A DNA stretch of 64,000 nucleotides. Source: Pycnopodia helianthoides. Lineage: Eukaryota > Echinodermata > Asteroidea > Forcipulatida > Asteriidae. The translations under genes were made by a program, and so were the position numbers. A model generated the notes under the pieces. The model had not been told where the DNA came from, did no database searches, and saw only the letters and a program-made list of their open reading frames with translations. Numbering within the stretch: the first letter of the stretch is position 1; each line of letters opens with the position of its first letter. Location of the stretch: the NCBI GenBank assembly GCA_032158295.1, contig CM063254.1:4069538-4133537 (forward strand). Reading direction: 5' to 3'. Positions 12,361-25,140 of this stretch are shown one piece after another.

Positions 12361-14419
12361 AACTGCCCTAACTTTGTATTTAAAAATAATATTTAACCAA
12401 ATTATTTATATTCTTTTTTTTTTAAATAAATTAATAATAATAGTTTTAACTGATGATTACTCAAAAGCATTGCTAATTGCTATTTAGGTTTAAAAAATGA
12501 TTGAATTTCTAGCCCAAGAATTTTCAACTCAAATCACATTTAAATGTTGGCAAATAGAGCGGATTCAGATCCATTCTTTGGTTTTGTTTTGAAAAAAAAC
12601 TTCCCAACTTTATTTTGAATGTCGATGTTTAAGCCGCCGGGAATGTAAGCCAAAGAGCTGTAAAAACCCCAAAAGCCACGGGTAATATTCTCAACACTAC
12701 AGTACCATGCAGGGTAGAGACAGTTTGAAACCTTGTACGTACGAATGAGGCACAAGAAGAATTGGGACTATTGATGGAATTTGGATGTGTGAAACTTTGC
12801 ACAGAGTTAAGTTCGGCGGTGAAATAGGGAACTCTTGGCAGGCCAAGGGAGCAGGGGGTGGGGGGGGGGGGTTGAGGCTATTGAACTAGCCATGTAGAAA
12901 CCAAAGCTTACGTTATTTAGGACTTATGTGGAATATGTATTTTTGCTATATTTTTCTGTTAATCTTTAACGGACTCAAATTGGACTCCTTTAATAACCAA
13001 TGGTACACCATCCACCCCTTCGGTATAATCAAGTATGTTAGTCAAGACTGACCAGAGCTGCCAACATTTGCAGATTAGAGATTTTGTAAAGCAATCAGGG
13101 AGATATTTAGAATTACATTCAACATAATAGGGACAAAGTTTCCACAATCAGGAAGATTGTCAAATTTGTTCACCAGAACATGGAAAGATTGGTTTATTTT
13201 CAGGGAACCTTCTGCAGAATCAGGGAGAGTTGGCAGCTCTGAGACTACCTTTACGCCGACTTAAAAAAAAAAGCACCGTCCGTAATCATCGTCCTATTTT
13301 ATTTCAATACGAGGATCAAGGATAAGGGCCTTGTTATTTGTCAATTTTGTTTTATTTCTTTGAAGGAGGAAAGAGCCAGACTTAAAATGAGCTGGCTTTT
13401 CAGAACTTAAAACTCTAAAATATGAGTAAATTAAATCAACCGTTGAAAGAATGGTGCCAAGATGAGAGAGTGAAAAAGTCAAAAATGAAAACAACAACAA
13501 ACAAAGAACACTTAACAAGATGTGGCTTCAAAAAAGGATGAGGGCGGAGACAATCAACTGGCGTTTTTTTGTTTTTTTTTTTTTCTCGTTGTTATTTACA
13601 TTTAGCTGTTACATTTACATTTAGCTGTTTCATGAGCCTTTTGTTGCTTCCACAAAAGTGTTGCTTGTGTGAATATTTCATAAGACCCTACAGGGCAGGA
13701 TTAAACTCCATGACGGGAGCTCATTGCACTTTTTCCTGCAAACTCTTCACAAACCAATGCTCTGTCTCTAGATGTATTGATCAAAAACCCTCCGGTACAG
13801 TCCTGTTGCCAAGTCCCATTCTCCGCGGATATTGATCAAGACATGTACTTGATAAGTTAACGAGGACATGCCCTGTGTCCAACATGGTTCCAGCCACTGT
13901 TCGGATCACTAACCCCGGCTAGTGATACTCTTCCTGTCTTTGTTCGGGGATTTAAGGGTCTTAGGAAAACAGGAACAAAGGGGCTTACACCTGAGTATTG
14001 GAGACTAATGCACTAAGAAGAAAGACTGATCACTTAAGCAGACTTAATCAGAGTGCTGAGGTGGGGGGGCATAAGGGTTTGAGACCAAAGCCTGGGTTTA
14101 ATTTGGAAGTCAATGATTTGTCACATAGGATCAGATGCTTCACCATCCTGGACAATGGGGCAAAAGTGTTACTGTGGCGTTTTGTGAAAGGGAAACTTGA
14201 AAAGCACAATACTGCACCATAATGGTCCAGGAACATGGAGGTAGAGACCACCTCTTCATGTCAAGAAGAAATGAAGATAAAGTAAACACGGACAAATTTC
14301 AAATCAAGAGGAAGCCAATTTCAAACTGCTCTCCAACACAAACCTGGAGGAGATTTTATAAAGATCAACCTGTTTTGCTTTTAAAACAAAATTTGATTCA
14401 AGAAAACTTAAATACTAAC

Positions 14420-14817
14420 TTAAAGGCACAGTACACGTTTGGTAATTGGAGCCTACTGATCGTGTTAATCCTATATAAATGTAGGTACATACAATAAAAC
14501 TAACCAGTGAAGATTTCTCTTCAAAAGGTGGTCGCGTTTTTGAGATATCACCGAAAAACCGGAGCGAATATTTCCACGCATGAAGAATATTCCCCATATG
14601 AATACACAGTCTGAGAAGCGTTTCTGTCCCAGAAACGCTTTTTCAGATTCAAATTTTGGGGAATAAAAAGTGATAAATTTTCCATAACCGTCGTACATCG
14701 AAGTTAAAAGTTTCTCAAAATTCATTATACCACCCAAAGCTGCTGTCCTTCTTACCAAGTAAGTTTTTATTGCCATAAATTTTCAAAATCATTACCAAAC
14801 ATGTACTGTGCCTTTAA
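14420..14817. repeat. Family D TTAA foldback, subfamily 3
   Basis: Exact TTAA boundaries with inverted ends: TTAAAGGCACAGTACACG on the left, complement ending TGTACTGTGCCTTTAA on the right. Interior resembles the element at 37320-37712 (AATCCTATATAAATGT, GAGATATC, CTTCTTAC blocks). A central palindrome, GAAGCGTTTCTG...CAGAAACGCTTT, lies near 14617-14641. Confidence 0.75.
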
Positions 14818-15144
14818 AACTCTTCTCTGCAGCAAGGATCTACCACCACAGGACACATCAACAGTACCAGTCCAGTAATCTCCATTAACTGTGGTCCACT
14901 GGCCAGATGCCAGCCAAAGCACCAATTAATCCAAGGACACATTGGGTTTTCAAAACTGGCAAAGGACCAGACATAAGTTCTAACAGAAACAGCCAGCTAA
15001 TTGACTACTTGAACAGTAGTCCATCGGCCGGCCGGCTATTCCAATGCTTTCTATCATAGAGCACTAACTAGCCACACAAAATTTCAACGAGCCTGTGTAC
15101 GATCTTTGAGTGGTATTTTTTACACCTGTAGGCAGAGTTGCTCA

Positions 15145-15530
15145 CTTTTACATCAGGGCTCGCCCTCAACACTAGCCCCGTGTACATTGTCTAGTAAAAA
15201 ATGCTGTGGGCTAGTAAACACCACTTCTCAACTTGCCCTGTGGGCTACTAAAAACCCTGCAACCTACTTGTTTTTAAAAATGCTCATTTCTTCCTTTTCA
15301 GATGTGAATAAATTAATGTATAAAATGTGTTAATAGTTATCGAGTGTGTGAATATAACTTCATAATGATCATTAGACTGGTTGTTTTTGTGATCGTTAAC
15401 ATTAACACAACAGAACATGACATTTATGGCGATTCCTGTTTAAAATCTGGGCTACTAAAACTTCCTGGGGGCGAGTAAAATGCACAGTTTACTAGCCCGG
15501 CGGGCTACTTTACAAAAAGCTTAAGCGCAA
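15145..15530. repeat. Degenerate repeat with GGGCTACTAAAA motifs
   Basis: The motif TGGGCTA(G/C)TAAA occurs repeatedly (near 15206, 15240, 15449) and in inverted form (GTTTACTAGCCC near 15488). The ends GGGCTCGCCCTCAA and TTAAGCGCAAGGCC suggest an old foldback element. No protein-coding potential beyond chance ORFs. Confidence 0.4.
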
Positions 15531-15954
15531 GGCCTGTTTACATGTAAACGTAAAATGGCCCTCTCGCTACACACGTTGTTCCCCACAGCACTCTCTTAGC
15601 TTTAACTATAAAAATGTATTGGATGCCAGGGTTTCTGGCCAAATAAAGCCTTAGTATAGAATTGGACCATGCGCATCTGGGGGATGGGAGGGTTGCATGG
15701 AGCACAACAGGCGTTAAAAGCCTCATTTGCACCTGTGGTTTAACAAACAAGAGAGATTGGTTGTTTGGGAGAGGGAGTAATAATCCCAAATAAATCCCAA
15801 CTGAAGGACGGGACTTTAATTGCCTACCTTGAGCGGATGTTTTTGTAAGACTTCACAAACGGCAGTTGAGAGTTAACACAAATAACACGATTTCACGAGA
15901 AGGGATTTTTTTTTTTCTTCAGAAACTGCTCTTTGAAGAAAACCGTAAAGTCAA

Positions 15955-16085
15955 TTGGTATTGACAACATACGAAGACCGCCAACATAGCGTTTAGATAG
16001 CTCAGTTGGTAGAGTGCCGGCACATTAATCTGGAGGCTCTTGGTTCAAATCTCGCTCAAGTCAATTTTTCTTTGTTCAACCCCCA
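15955..16085 (+). mobile_element. tRNA-like SINE head, copy 1
   Basis: The tRNA-like core at about 15990-16063 has A-box TAGCTCAGTTGGTAGAG and B-box GGTTCAAATCTC, followed by the same tail TCAATTTTTCTTTGTTCAAC found at 46063 and 46363. Pairing in the acceptor and T stems is imperfect, and the element context extends on both sides, so I call it a tRNA-derived SINE rather than a working tRNA gene. Confidence 0.7.
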
Positions 16086-16430
16086 GTTATTGAAAAACAT
16101 TCAAAGTCGGACCGCGCAATATGCAAAATATTTATAGAAAAAGATAAAATTCCCTTTCTTACTTTCATCGATGACTGGTTGGATGAGTGAGTTAAAAAGA
16201 GTTTCTCCAATGTGCAAAAAAAATAATAATAATAAAATGTTATAGAAATAAACACAATCTAATTTTAACTGGAACTAAAACAATGATGGACCAGTCACAA
16301 TTCACCCACATGTAATTGGTCCGGCTTGCTTGCTCAGCGTTTTAAAAAGCATCCATATTTCTTAAAATACGGACTTGTGAAAAAGCTAATATAGACTAGT
16401 GAAATGACAAGTTAACTGGTCCTGCTGGCG

Positions 16431-16818
16431 GGAACATTATAGAATTGGTTTTGCTAACAAAACAGTTGCTGGCAGTGTAAGTACTTTATGTAATCCACCA
16501 TATACATAAACTGACAAACCTGTACAAGTTTGAGATCGATCGGCCATCTGGGTCACGAGAAAATAGTGAAAAACCGATTACACATTTCGCATGAAATCAT
16601 ATAGAATCAACAAATGAATCAAACGCTCACTGAGCGATAGACTCCAATCGGAAAATTAGTTTATTCATTTCTCATCAAATATGGCATTTCAGACAGAAAT
16701 ATTTCAAGGGATGTTTTCTATTATTATCATCATTAGACCGTGTAAGTTTATGTAAATCTGTGATCAAAAAGTATATTTTACAAGTTTTTTTCTTACCATT
16801 TCTGTAATGTTCCTTTAA
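16431..16818 (-). repeat. Family A TTAA MITE (reverse orientation)
   Basis: Right end is AATGTTCCTTTAA; the left end GGGAACATTATAGAATTGG is eroded and has lost its TTAA. Interior contains CGCTCACTGAGCGATA (a short palindrome present in every copy) and GGCCATCTGGGTCACGAGAAAA. One of seven copies in the window (23805, 25259, 27902, 31567, 41384, 51893). No ORF is conserved between copies. Confidence 0.8.
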
Positions 16819-16911
16819 AAAGGTTAAGGGCAAACCCTGCCTCCATGCAGCACGCTAGAGTTGCAACCAAGTCTACTGGCCCACAAACCGATCTACTGCA
16901 CAGTGATTGAT

Positions 16912-17158
16912 CTGGGCCCAATTTCATAGAGCTGCTAAGCACAAAAATTTGCTTAGCATGAAATTTCTTCCTTGATAAAAACAAGATTACCAACCAAATT
17001 TCCATGTGTTGCATATTGCTTGTTACTGGTAGTCAGCTGTTGTTTCTTATCCTGAAAATCAAGTGGAAATTTGGTTGGTAATCCTGTTTTTATCAAGGAA
17101 GAAATTTCATGCTAAGCAAATTTTTGTGCTTAGCAGCTCTATGAAATTGGGCCCTGGT
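16912..17158. repeat. Family B long-hairpin foldback, full copy
   Basis: Two arms of about 110 bp are near-perfect reverse complements, beginning GGGCCCAATTTCATAGAGC and ending GCTCTATGAAATTGGGCCC, around a short spacer near 17020-17045. Transcribed, it would form a long double-stranded hairpin. Relatives are at 32328, 48641, 49189, 54224, 55603 (half) and 57130 (diverged). Confidence 0.85.
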
Positions 17159-17189
17159 AATCAGAAGATCTCTGGATCCCAGCTTTAGT

Positions 17190-17375
17190 TGGGCCGCTCC
17201 AACTTTAATAATAAAGTTGGAGCCCCGTCCCAACAATAGTGTGGACTGTAATAAGGCCATTATTAGAATTGGCGGCTTCGACTATGGCTTCGAATGTTGC
17301 TCAGAGTGTTGCTAAGGACAACCTCTACCTCAACACACGATGTCGCTGCGATCCAGCCATAGCCGTAGCCGCCAT
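17190..17375. repeat. Family E foldback (GGCGGCT..AGCCGCC ends), copy 1
   Basis: Left end GAATTGGCGGCTTCGACTATGGCTTCG and right end CATAGCCGTAGCCGCC are inverted. Relatives occur at 24998-25140 and 31010-31142, all with (GGCTAC)n-type ends and a central segment containing a GTTGCTAAGGACAACC-like dyad. Short MITE, no coding content. Confidence 0.65.
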
Positions 17376-17497
17376 AAAGGAGAAAATCGAATAGCCTACT
17401 CCAACCAGTGAGAAAACTCATACACAATTCCAACATGGATGTGGTAGAACTTTTTTCTTGAAATTTTTGTTTTGTATTTTAGTTTTGTAATAATTAC

Positions 17498-17741
17498 CTG
17501 TGTCGATGAAACATACCCTGCTGCTGCTATCGAATGCAAGAGTATCCGGACATAGATACAGCCTACTAAATAACTCCAGTGACGCTCTCCCAAATGCATC
17601 CAGTGCCAAGATTGTCTCCTTGCACACTGCCCACATCTCGTTCTCATGCAGACATCCTCTACGAAGCTCCAAGATGTCAGTTAATGAGACGAGCTCCTCA
17701 TCTTCTTGAAGAGTCGGCAGGGGCTCAAAGAGAAAACTCAT
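17498..17741 (-). CDS. KNDC1: KNDC1 exon 1: start of very-KIND Ras-GEF
   Basis: 81 codons plus one base, from ATG at 17741 to the donor ACAG|GTAATT. The product begins MSFLFEPLPTLQEDEELVSL and continues with DILELRRGC, ENEMWAVCKE and LCPDTLAFDSSSRVCFID. Human KNDC1 has the same layout (FEPLPTLPEDEE-VSLADIL, EQEAWAVC, PDTLAF-TSGNVCFM), so the orthology is clear. The protein carries two KIND domains (non-catalytic kinase-C-lobe folds, protein binding), a RasGEF-N segment and a RasGEF domain, and in vertebrates acts in neurons on dendrite growth; only the start of KIND1 is encoded here. An in-frame TAA lies upstream, supporting the ATG. CTAACATCTCAAAG just before the ATG could instead act as an acceptor, so an upstream coding exon is not excluded. 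Confidence 0.9.
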
Positions 17742-20092
17742 CTTTGAGATGTTAGTTGTGGGTGTGGTGGGGGGTTATCGACGATGGTTGAGTATTTGTT
17801 ACCTCATCGTGGCAGGTAAGCATTTAACACCACCAACTTTCTGCCCATAAATCTATCCATTCCTGGTTGCTGCGGCTGTTTTCATGTTTTAAGCGACCGC
17901 CACATTGTAAAACAAACTTGCATGACACAATCTTCTGTGCGTCACCAACCAAACTAAAATGTCAAAATACAGTCCAGCGTTGAACGCTAAGAGGCCTTCT
18001 AATTTCTCTTGTCCTGGTAACTGCACGTTCTGTCTTTTTTTATAGCTCAATGCTTAGACGACGATCATAAATAATTCCATTTAAGTATAAGGCAACGATC
18101 CGTGAAGTATCAAATGATTATCGCCGCTTGTCAAGGCTGTCAGTTATACCATTATAATTTCTTTTGAAATCCAGAAACCTTGATTTCCACGCACCAAAAA
18201 TACTCCGAGTGTTCATACAGTCATCAGCTCTAGACCGGATATGTTCCATGGTTTCACCAATTTCCAGTCCAAAAAATACTTGAAATCTTCTGGTGATTTA
18301 AATGATCCTGTTGTGCGTGTGAACTCCTAGGTGCGATGATACTTTTTACTACGAGTGTCCAAAGAAATCATTCACTGTGTACTTGTTACGTGTCAGCAAA
18401 CACGACTCTTTTGTTACAGGCTTTCAGTATGTAAATAATCTTGCATCCCTCTGTAGTGAGGCACTAGTATGTGCGACTAATAGGCCCCTACTGTGTGCCA
18501 AAAATGAGCAGAGAAATCTGCTTGTTTTTTAGTCCATTAGTCCATTCTCCACAGTTACAATCATGTAGAGAACATTAAGTTAACACACACAACACTCCCC
18601 TGTGAGGAAGCAGGGACTGAACAATTTTGTGCACACATGTTCCTTTCCACGATCCTTCCATTATGCAGTCTGCTTTTTGCTACTCACTGATTTCAGCTTA
18701 ACTCTTTGGTGATAAGAGAACCGATTCATGCACGTGTCTTCTTCCCTTTCTCAGTTACCTCCATGGTCAGACTACCAATTAAACACGACTCTCACCGGGT
18801 AAATTCCCCTGTTTATCAATGCTGAAAATACACACTATGAATCATCCCACCATGCCTCATGGGTCTCCACGTAACCTCATTACACCTTTTCCCAACAACC
18901 GGCAGTAACTCCTGGCTATTCTGCTCAGTCAATGATTGACAGGTGTACACATCGGTACTTAATTACTTCAGAACTGGTACTCTAAGAAAATATTGTAAAG
19001 AGTTGATGCAATACAGATCTCAACTATGGGCAGCAGTGTCATTGTACCGAATCACTCTACAAAAGATCCCTACCCCTCGAGACTTCCACTATTAACCGAT
19101 GAAAACTACATGTACATTGTACAATTAGATCACCCACTGGGCTGGTTTCTTTACTGTTGTGGGAACGGTTATTTAAGATCGTGAATAGAGAGCGTCTACT
19201 ACTGCAAGAGTTTTGTGGATAATTTCACACTTCACCTGTGGAGAACAACCAGCTTGGGTTTAGATTTCCTCAACTCTGCTCCAACACCGATGGAGATCAA
19301 CCCAGAAACAAGAGCTTGCCAGCTGTAAGTCAGTGACACAGATTGAATTACAAGTACACAATCCACACAATTGTTTCACGGAGTTACAATAATTATTGTT
19401 TGCTTTGGAGATCCATCGTTGTGGGGGTATTCTAAACGTCGATTAAAGAAAGGTGAAATCCGTACATGGTTTCCGAGTCGAGTGGTGTCGTGCGTGCATG
19501 CATAAAATCATACAGTCCGCCGTTCACGTCCCCGGCGTTCATGACGAAAAAGAAATGAACTTTTCTGCAACGTCCATCAGAATAGTAAAAGAAAACTCCA
19601 TAAAACGAGCATTGCGGCAAAATTCACTCACTCCAAGCCTTAGACGGTGATGTCACTATGGTATATAAGACCTTGCTCTATGGTAAGACCATGGTAAGAC
19701 CATGGAGCTATAAAAAGGACGGTCTTCACACCCTGCTTTTGTTATAATCCCCCACACCCAACACATTCTCGTCTGATCCTAAAAAAGAGCTTAAAAACAT
19801 TGATCGAAAACTGTGTCACTCACTTCTAAGCCAGTTTCGTCAATGTGTCATGGTGTAATGACCTCCCAATTTTTGCTGTTTTTATGCCTTTTCAGATGCA
19901 AAGAAGTTCATTATTCAACTTTGGTAAATCGATGGTTTTCATCGTGCAGTTCTTCGTAGTTCTCCCACCATCTCAATAGTGTGTTGTGATGGAGTTTATA
20001 GGCGATCAACGTACCCGCGTGTCTGGTGTTTACAACTGCTTTCTGATGATTGCGCCCTCTGTTGTCTCATTGTTGATGGCTGAGTGATAGAT

Positions 20093-20245
20093 TTAAAGGT
20101 ACACGATGCCTTGGATCGGGCGGGTTGGTCTATAAAAAGCATTTGTAACCGTTGGTAATAAACTGATATGGTTAGAAAGATGTTTTTAAACTAGAATACA
20201 ATAATCCTCACAAATATGCCTCGAAATTGCGTGGTTTTCCTTTAA
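20093..20245. repeat. TTAA-bounded element, GGTACACGATGCCTTGG family
   Basis: Starts TTAAAGGTACACGATGCCTTGG and ends GCGTGGTTTTCCTTTAA. A second copy is at 56231-56387 with the same ordered blocks (GGTTAGAAAGATG, CACAAATATGCC, CGAAATTGCGTGG). It shares the TTAAAGG terminus with families A and D although the interior is unrelated. Confidence 0.65.
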
Positions 20246-22804
20246 CATCGTGAACTCACACGGTCAGCCATTTTGTGGAGTCAAAACTAGAAACACTTCT
20301 GCCGTCGGCGGCGCGCTTTAATGTGACGTCATGTGTGGGAGTTAGCTTAACGTAAACCGTAGGACACCGTTGTTTGTAGATGGGTAATCGATAGTTTGCG
20401 AAATAAAATTGTTAATTAAATCGTGTTTTTTTTCAAAGTTTCTTGGGTGCTGGAATATGCCAGCATTATGTGCCGTTGGTGGGTGTACGGTGAAACATCA
20501 GAATCCGATTTCCCCCGATTTATAATACAAGGGATCGTTTTAAACAACACTCGATCGAATTGTGAGCTGACCAAAATATTGATTTGCAGCACACATTTCA
20601 CAGATAACTATAGGAATGATTTGTCCCAGCGCAGCTCGAGCTGCTATAATTTGGGCGTCAGCCCCGCTTGTCTTAAGTACGACATAATCCGCACATCAAC
20701 CATCATGGGTGACCTCTAAACAAAGCGATCAATAAACACTGGTCTTTAATACAATGCAACGACACACTCTCGAGGATCTTCCCTGAACCTCCATTCATTG
20801 CATTCAAAAAAGACTAAAATATAAGGGAACAATTGATTAGAGTCAAACTTAACCAGAGTCCAACCGACTCACCCTCTCAACAGCTCAATCACATCCCACA
20901 AGATTCTGGATTTATTGATGATCCACAAGAAATGCCCAACATCCTAATTTCCTTGCTAGAGGAACAGTTCACCTATGGTCAGGATTTCACTCTCAAAAAC
21001 TCACAACCATCACCCTGAATCACAGCGATAACCAAAACTTGTCTCAGACGAGACTTGATACCTAGATTCATTACGAATCACCGACACCCGCAACTGAAGG
21101 TTGCCCAAAATTGAGGCATGAAAACATGTTAATGCTAAGAAGAGGATTCTGAAAAAATATCTTCGCGGTCTCACTCCACCACCCACATTTTTAATGACCT
21201 AATTGTCAATCTGGCTCCTTTTGGTCACCCTGAATAAATTCGCCAACCACATTCCCTTGTCACAATGACAAACACTGCGAATATAATACATGGATACTGA
21301 CACTACCCATAAAACTTGTAAAAATTATTTTGCAAATTCAAGTGTCACTGAATTGGACAGCGCCATCACTTATTTACCACAAGTCTACGCGAACTTACAA
21401 CGTAAACAAGACTAACAATGTGCGCGCATCCGCACGAAACACCACGCATTGTTATCACCGCGACAAACATTTAACGACTTGTCCACAAGTCTACACTTTT
21501 GCCAATAAAGGTGCGTACCATTGATCTACATTATACTTAACATAAATAACCAAGTAATATAATGTATTGTATGTGTCAGTGTTCGTTTTTTCTGCAGACT
21601 ACACCACTTACCTGTGAAAGGAAATCCGATTTTCTCGTCCGTACATAGCTCCTGAAGAAGAGCAACCTACCGCAACACAAACCTTTACCATATTTGCAGC
21701 ATAAAACTTGTGTTTGACTACGGTGTCATCCCTTGTTTTACATAACGAAACCCTTAAATACGGCAAAAAATGGAACAATAATTGTCCACGACCCCGAAAA
21801 TCATTTATTTGCGTTGCGTGCAGACTTGTGCGCCGCCTCGCCGTTTAAATTCAAACGCCCCAGTCGCAAACGCGCGCGTTCGCCATATTTACGCACAGTT
21901 GTCCTATCCAGTCAGTATAATGTAGATCAATGGACCGAGGTGCATGACGTCACGACGAGAAACTTTCTCAATGGCCATCATTTTGTTTGTAATTCAGCGG
22001 GGCACTTTCAGGAAGTTTGACATACACTTTCACCTTTTAAACAGCGACTTTGTGAGCAGAAGCACTTTTTTAATTCGAAGATGGGTAATTTTGTATCAAC
22101 TTGGGCGTGTAAAATAATTTAACGTTGCAGTTTCACCTTGATAATCATTATTTTACGATCTTTTCGTGAATCCACGGACGTAATGCACAAAATGAAAGTA
22201 GTTCCGGGTCGGCTGTCCCAAGATGCATTGGCGTGAATGCTGGGGGAAGTTGGCGTTCGACTTATAGCTCATGTCAGGGGCTCACCAGGATGAGCACACC
22301 GGGGTCGACCCGGGGAACGCGCCCAATTGTTGTCAGTAGACTTTTTTAAAAGTCTCCACACAATAGCAGTAAACATAATTACGTTCGCCCCGTCAGTGAA
22401 GCGAGGAATGATAGAAGTCTATGCATTTTTTTTGATCTCGCTGCACGTACACGCGATGCACATGGAAGCCCGGCGGCAATTTTGTAAACGTGCAGTTCTT
22501 GTCGTTCCGCAATATATGATTTTTACAAAAATAAACTTACAATTTCTGTCGAGAGATGAGCAAAATATACAGGTATACCACCACACCCTACCCCCAAATT
22601 GTATATCAAATTCACACTGAACTCGGAGACCACATTATTTTGAAGTGAAAATTGACTTGATAATGTATATAGAGAAAAGAAAGGCGTTTTTTTACGAGCA
22701 GAAAAGTTAGCGCCACTTTAGATAGTTGATGGTAACTCAAATAGCAGTACCTTGGTTCGAATCAGCAAAGAGAAACAAACTGTTATTGAACAAAACATAG
22801 GGCT

Positions 22805-23010
22805 TTGGTGGGCAGTAACTTAGCGCAAAGGGTAGAGTTACCGACTGGAAGAACAAAGGTAAGTGGTTCGAATCCTGGGCCTGGAGGGCACGGGGAAAAA
22901 CTTTCCCCAATGGCCGCCCATATCCCAGCAATGGCAGCGCGGCGTATATAGCACTTGCGCGTACAGCCGGGCTCAAAAGAAAATTGGTTTATACTGCCCA
23001 TGGAGTCCAT
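22805..23010 (+). mobile_element. tRNA-derived SINE-like repeat
   Basis: A-box-like TTAGCGCAAAGGGTAGAG (about 22820-22837) and B-box GGTTCGAATCC (about 22866-22876) are spaced as in a tRNA head. The body (GGGGAAAAACTTTCCCC, AGCGCGGCGTATATAGC) shows no tRNA structure. Only one copy is present, so family status rests on the pol III boxes alone. Confidence 0.5.
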
Positions 23011-23804
23011 TGAAGGTTTTTTTTGTTAAACCTCGGATTGAGCTTCGGTACCGCCTTCGGGCTTCGTTCGATTTTGGAAACACCGTGCAGAAAGTCAATG
23101 CTCTAAAACGGATGCCAGAGCCCAAGCCGAAGTTTGGAAAAAAGGCATACGGTAACATCGGACGCTTTGCAGCGTCGTTTCCAAAACAATCGTTCCCTGC
23201 CCGTTTGCCCAAAACAATGCGCAAAGTGGTGTCACGTTGGAAGAGGTTGGTGTCTACATGTAGTTTTCTAATTGTTGTTTTTATAGAAAGTCTTTCTTTC
23301 GTTTTCAGAGGGTGGGTTTGACGAGCTTCCGTGTCTGTTGTGCGTTATTGTGAAAATATTTATAAATGACAAGGATATAATGTGTGAGTTTAAATAAAAA
23401 TAACATTGAATGCGTTCCGTTCGTCGTACATTGTCGAATATTATTCACTCAGTGTAATCTGGCTTTTCCATGTCACCCAGTTTCGCCTCGTGAACAAAAA
23501 TCTTTGTGGGGTAATCATTTTGCAAATCACATTAATAATATCCCGCCACAAAAAGAAATACTAAGTGCCAAATAGCGTTTAAGATTGCACGACAGAGCAG
23601 CTAGGAACCAAAAGCTTCCGGGGCCCTTAAGCGGGCCCCGGCCCCCAAGCCAAATTGGGCTTTGCGCTCAGTGCACGGCAATTGTCTTGGAAAAACAAGC
23701 ACCCCTTTGAAAAGCGTGTGTTCTCGCTGGCCTGCCCGTTTGGGGTCTTCCTTCCACAACTAAAAGTGAACGTTTCTTCTCGTTTCTTATCATGCGTTTT
23801 TTTG

Positions 23805-24187
23805 TTAAAGGAACGTTACAGAATTGGTAAGAAAAAAACTTGTAAAATATACTTTTTGATCACAGATTTACACAAAACTTACACAGTCTAATGATGATGA
23901 CGGTAGGAAACATCCCTTTAAATATTTCTGTCTGAAATACCATATTTGATGAGAATTTAATAAACTAATTTTCCGATTTGGAGTTTATCGCTCAGTGAGC
24001 GTTTATCATCGTTGAATCTATATGATTAATGCAATGTGTAATCGTTTTCACTATTTTCTCGTGACCAGATGCCGATCGATCTCAAACTTCTACAGGTTGT
24101 CAGTTTATGTAATGGTGGATTACATAAAGTGCTTACACTGCCAGCAACTGTTTTGTAAGCAAAACCAAGTCTGTAATGTTCCGTTAA
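23805..24187 (+). repeat. Family A TTAA MITE
   Basis: Flanked by TTAA on both sides: TTAAAGGAACGTTACAGAATTGG on the left, TCTGTAATGTTCCGTTAA on the right. Interior is the family consensus with CGCTCAGTGAGCG, with several single-base indels relative to the copies at 25259 and 27902. Confidence 0.85.
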
Positions 24188-24997
24188 TGCATATAACAAT
24201 AAGTTCATTATACACCATGTCTGCTCCACAAACAATTCCAAAACAAAGACAACCTGCCTTCTGTTGGCCATCGCTGAGGACACAGGGGGTGCTGCTGCAT
24301 TAAAAAGTCAATGCCGTCCAACTATTTGAGGTCCATTTCAGTCATGTCATTGCACTCGATCAACCCTAAGCGCTGTTTGTGACTAATCAAGAAGAGAATT
24401 TCCCAAAGTCAAGGGGCTCGACGAGGTTGGACGAGAATATACCATCACTGCTCCACCGTGGTGCCGCTCAAATCCTCGGTACAGCTATCAGGGAAGAGTT
24501 TATGGTCACCTCGCAAGAAGCATAGAGAGTCCTTTCTCTATGCAAGAAGTAACGAGCCAAAGTTTGAGTCATTCACCTCGCGAATGTTGTGTTTGGAGTC
24601 TGATTCTGATCGCCAATTAGTTTGTGCTGGGGTCATGCGCAATTTGTATTGGGTTTGAAAATGGGTCGGCTGGTATAAAGAGTGGCACCCCGAGCATGAT
24701 TACTCGTGTGGACTTAAAGAATCACAACTTTTCGAAAAGTGTTCGGCGTACGTGTTCAGGATGAAAAACACGTGCGATGCTTCCGAACAACATTTCACTG
24801 AGGTATAACATTTCATTCAACGGAGGGCGTTGGATAAATACACGCAGGTCAATTAATATAAAGGCGTTTGTGGTCTAATGACCCGGATTCCAGAAGTGCT
24901 GCTGATTCAAGGGTGCTGGCAAACAAACCCCAATAGAAAAACTTTAGAAACAAACATGTTTCCGTAATGTGTTCTGGTTGCCCCGGAAAATAATCTT

Positions 24998-25140
24998 AAA
25001 ATAGGGCCGTGTCCGAATTGGCGGCTACGGCTACGGCTACGGCTGGATCGCCGCCTCATCATGCGTTGAAGGGTCCTTATCGACACCCTTAACAACAGCC
25101 GTAGCCGTATAGCTGTTAGCCACCAGTTCGGATTCGGCCA
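24998..25140. repeat. Family E foldback, copy 2
   Basis: Left end GGCCGTGTCCGAATTGGCGG with four GGCTAC-type repeats, inverted right end AGCCGTAGCCG...TTCGGATTCGGCC. Compare 17190 and 31010. The arginine/serine-rich ORF that crosses it is a by-product of the repeat. Confidence 0.7.

Larger units (their letters stand above)
4119..17497 (-). other. KNDC1: KNDC1 intron 1 (13.4 kb)
   Basis: Defined by the donor ACAG|GTAATT of exon 1 and the acceptor of exon 2. It contains dispersed repeats (listed separately) and homopolymer runs such as T9-G9 near 9011-9028 and a G-run near 12850. The longer open frames at 10388-10858 and 11368-11850 (both minus, 156 and 160 codons) show no domain, no flanking splice logic and a poor amino-acid profile, so I do not annotate them as genes. 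Confidence 0.7.

Noticed and set aside
19655..19720. TATATAAG as core promoter of KNDC1
   Set aside because: Nearly 2 kb upstream of the exon on an AT-rich background, readable on both strands. No initiator or transcript evidence.
22863..23321. 152-codon ORF on the plus strand
   Set aside because: Starts inside a SINE-like repeat (at its B-box) and shows no family resemblance.
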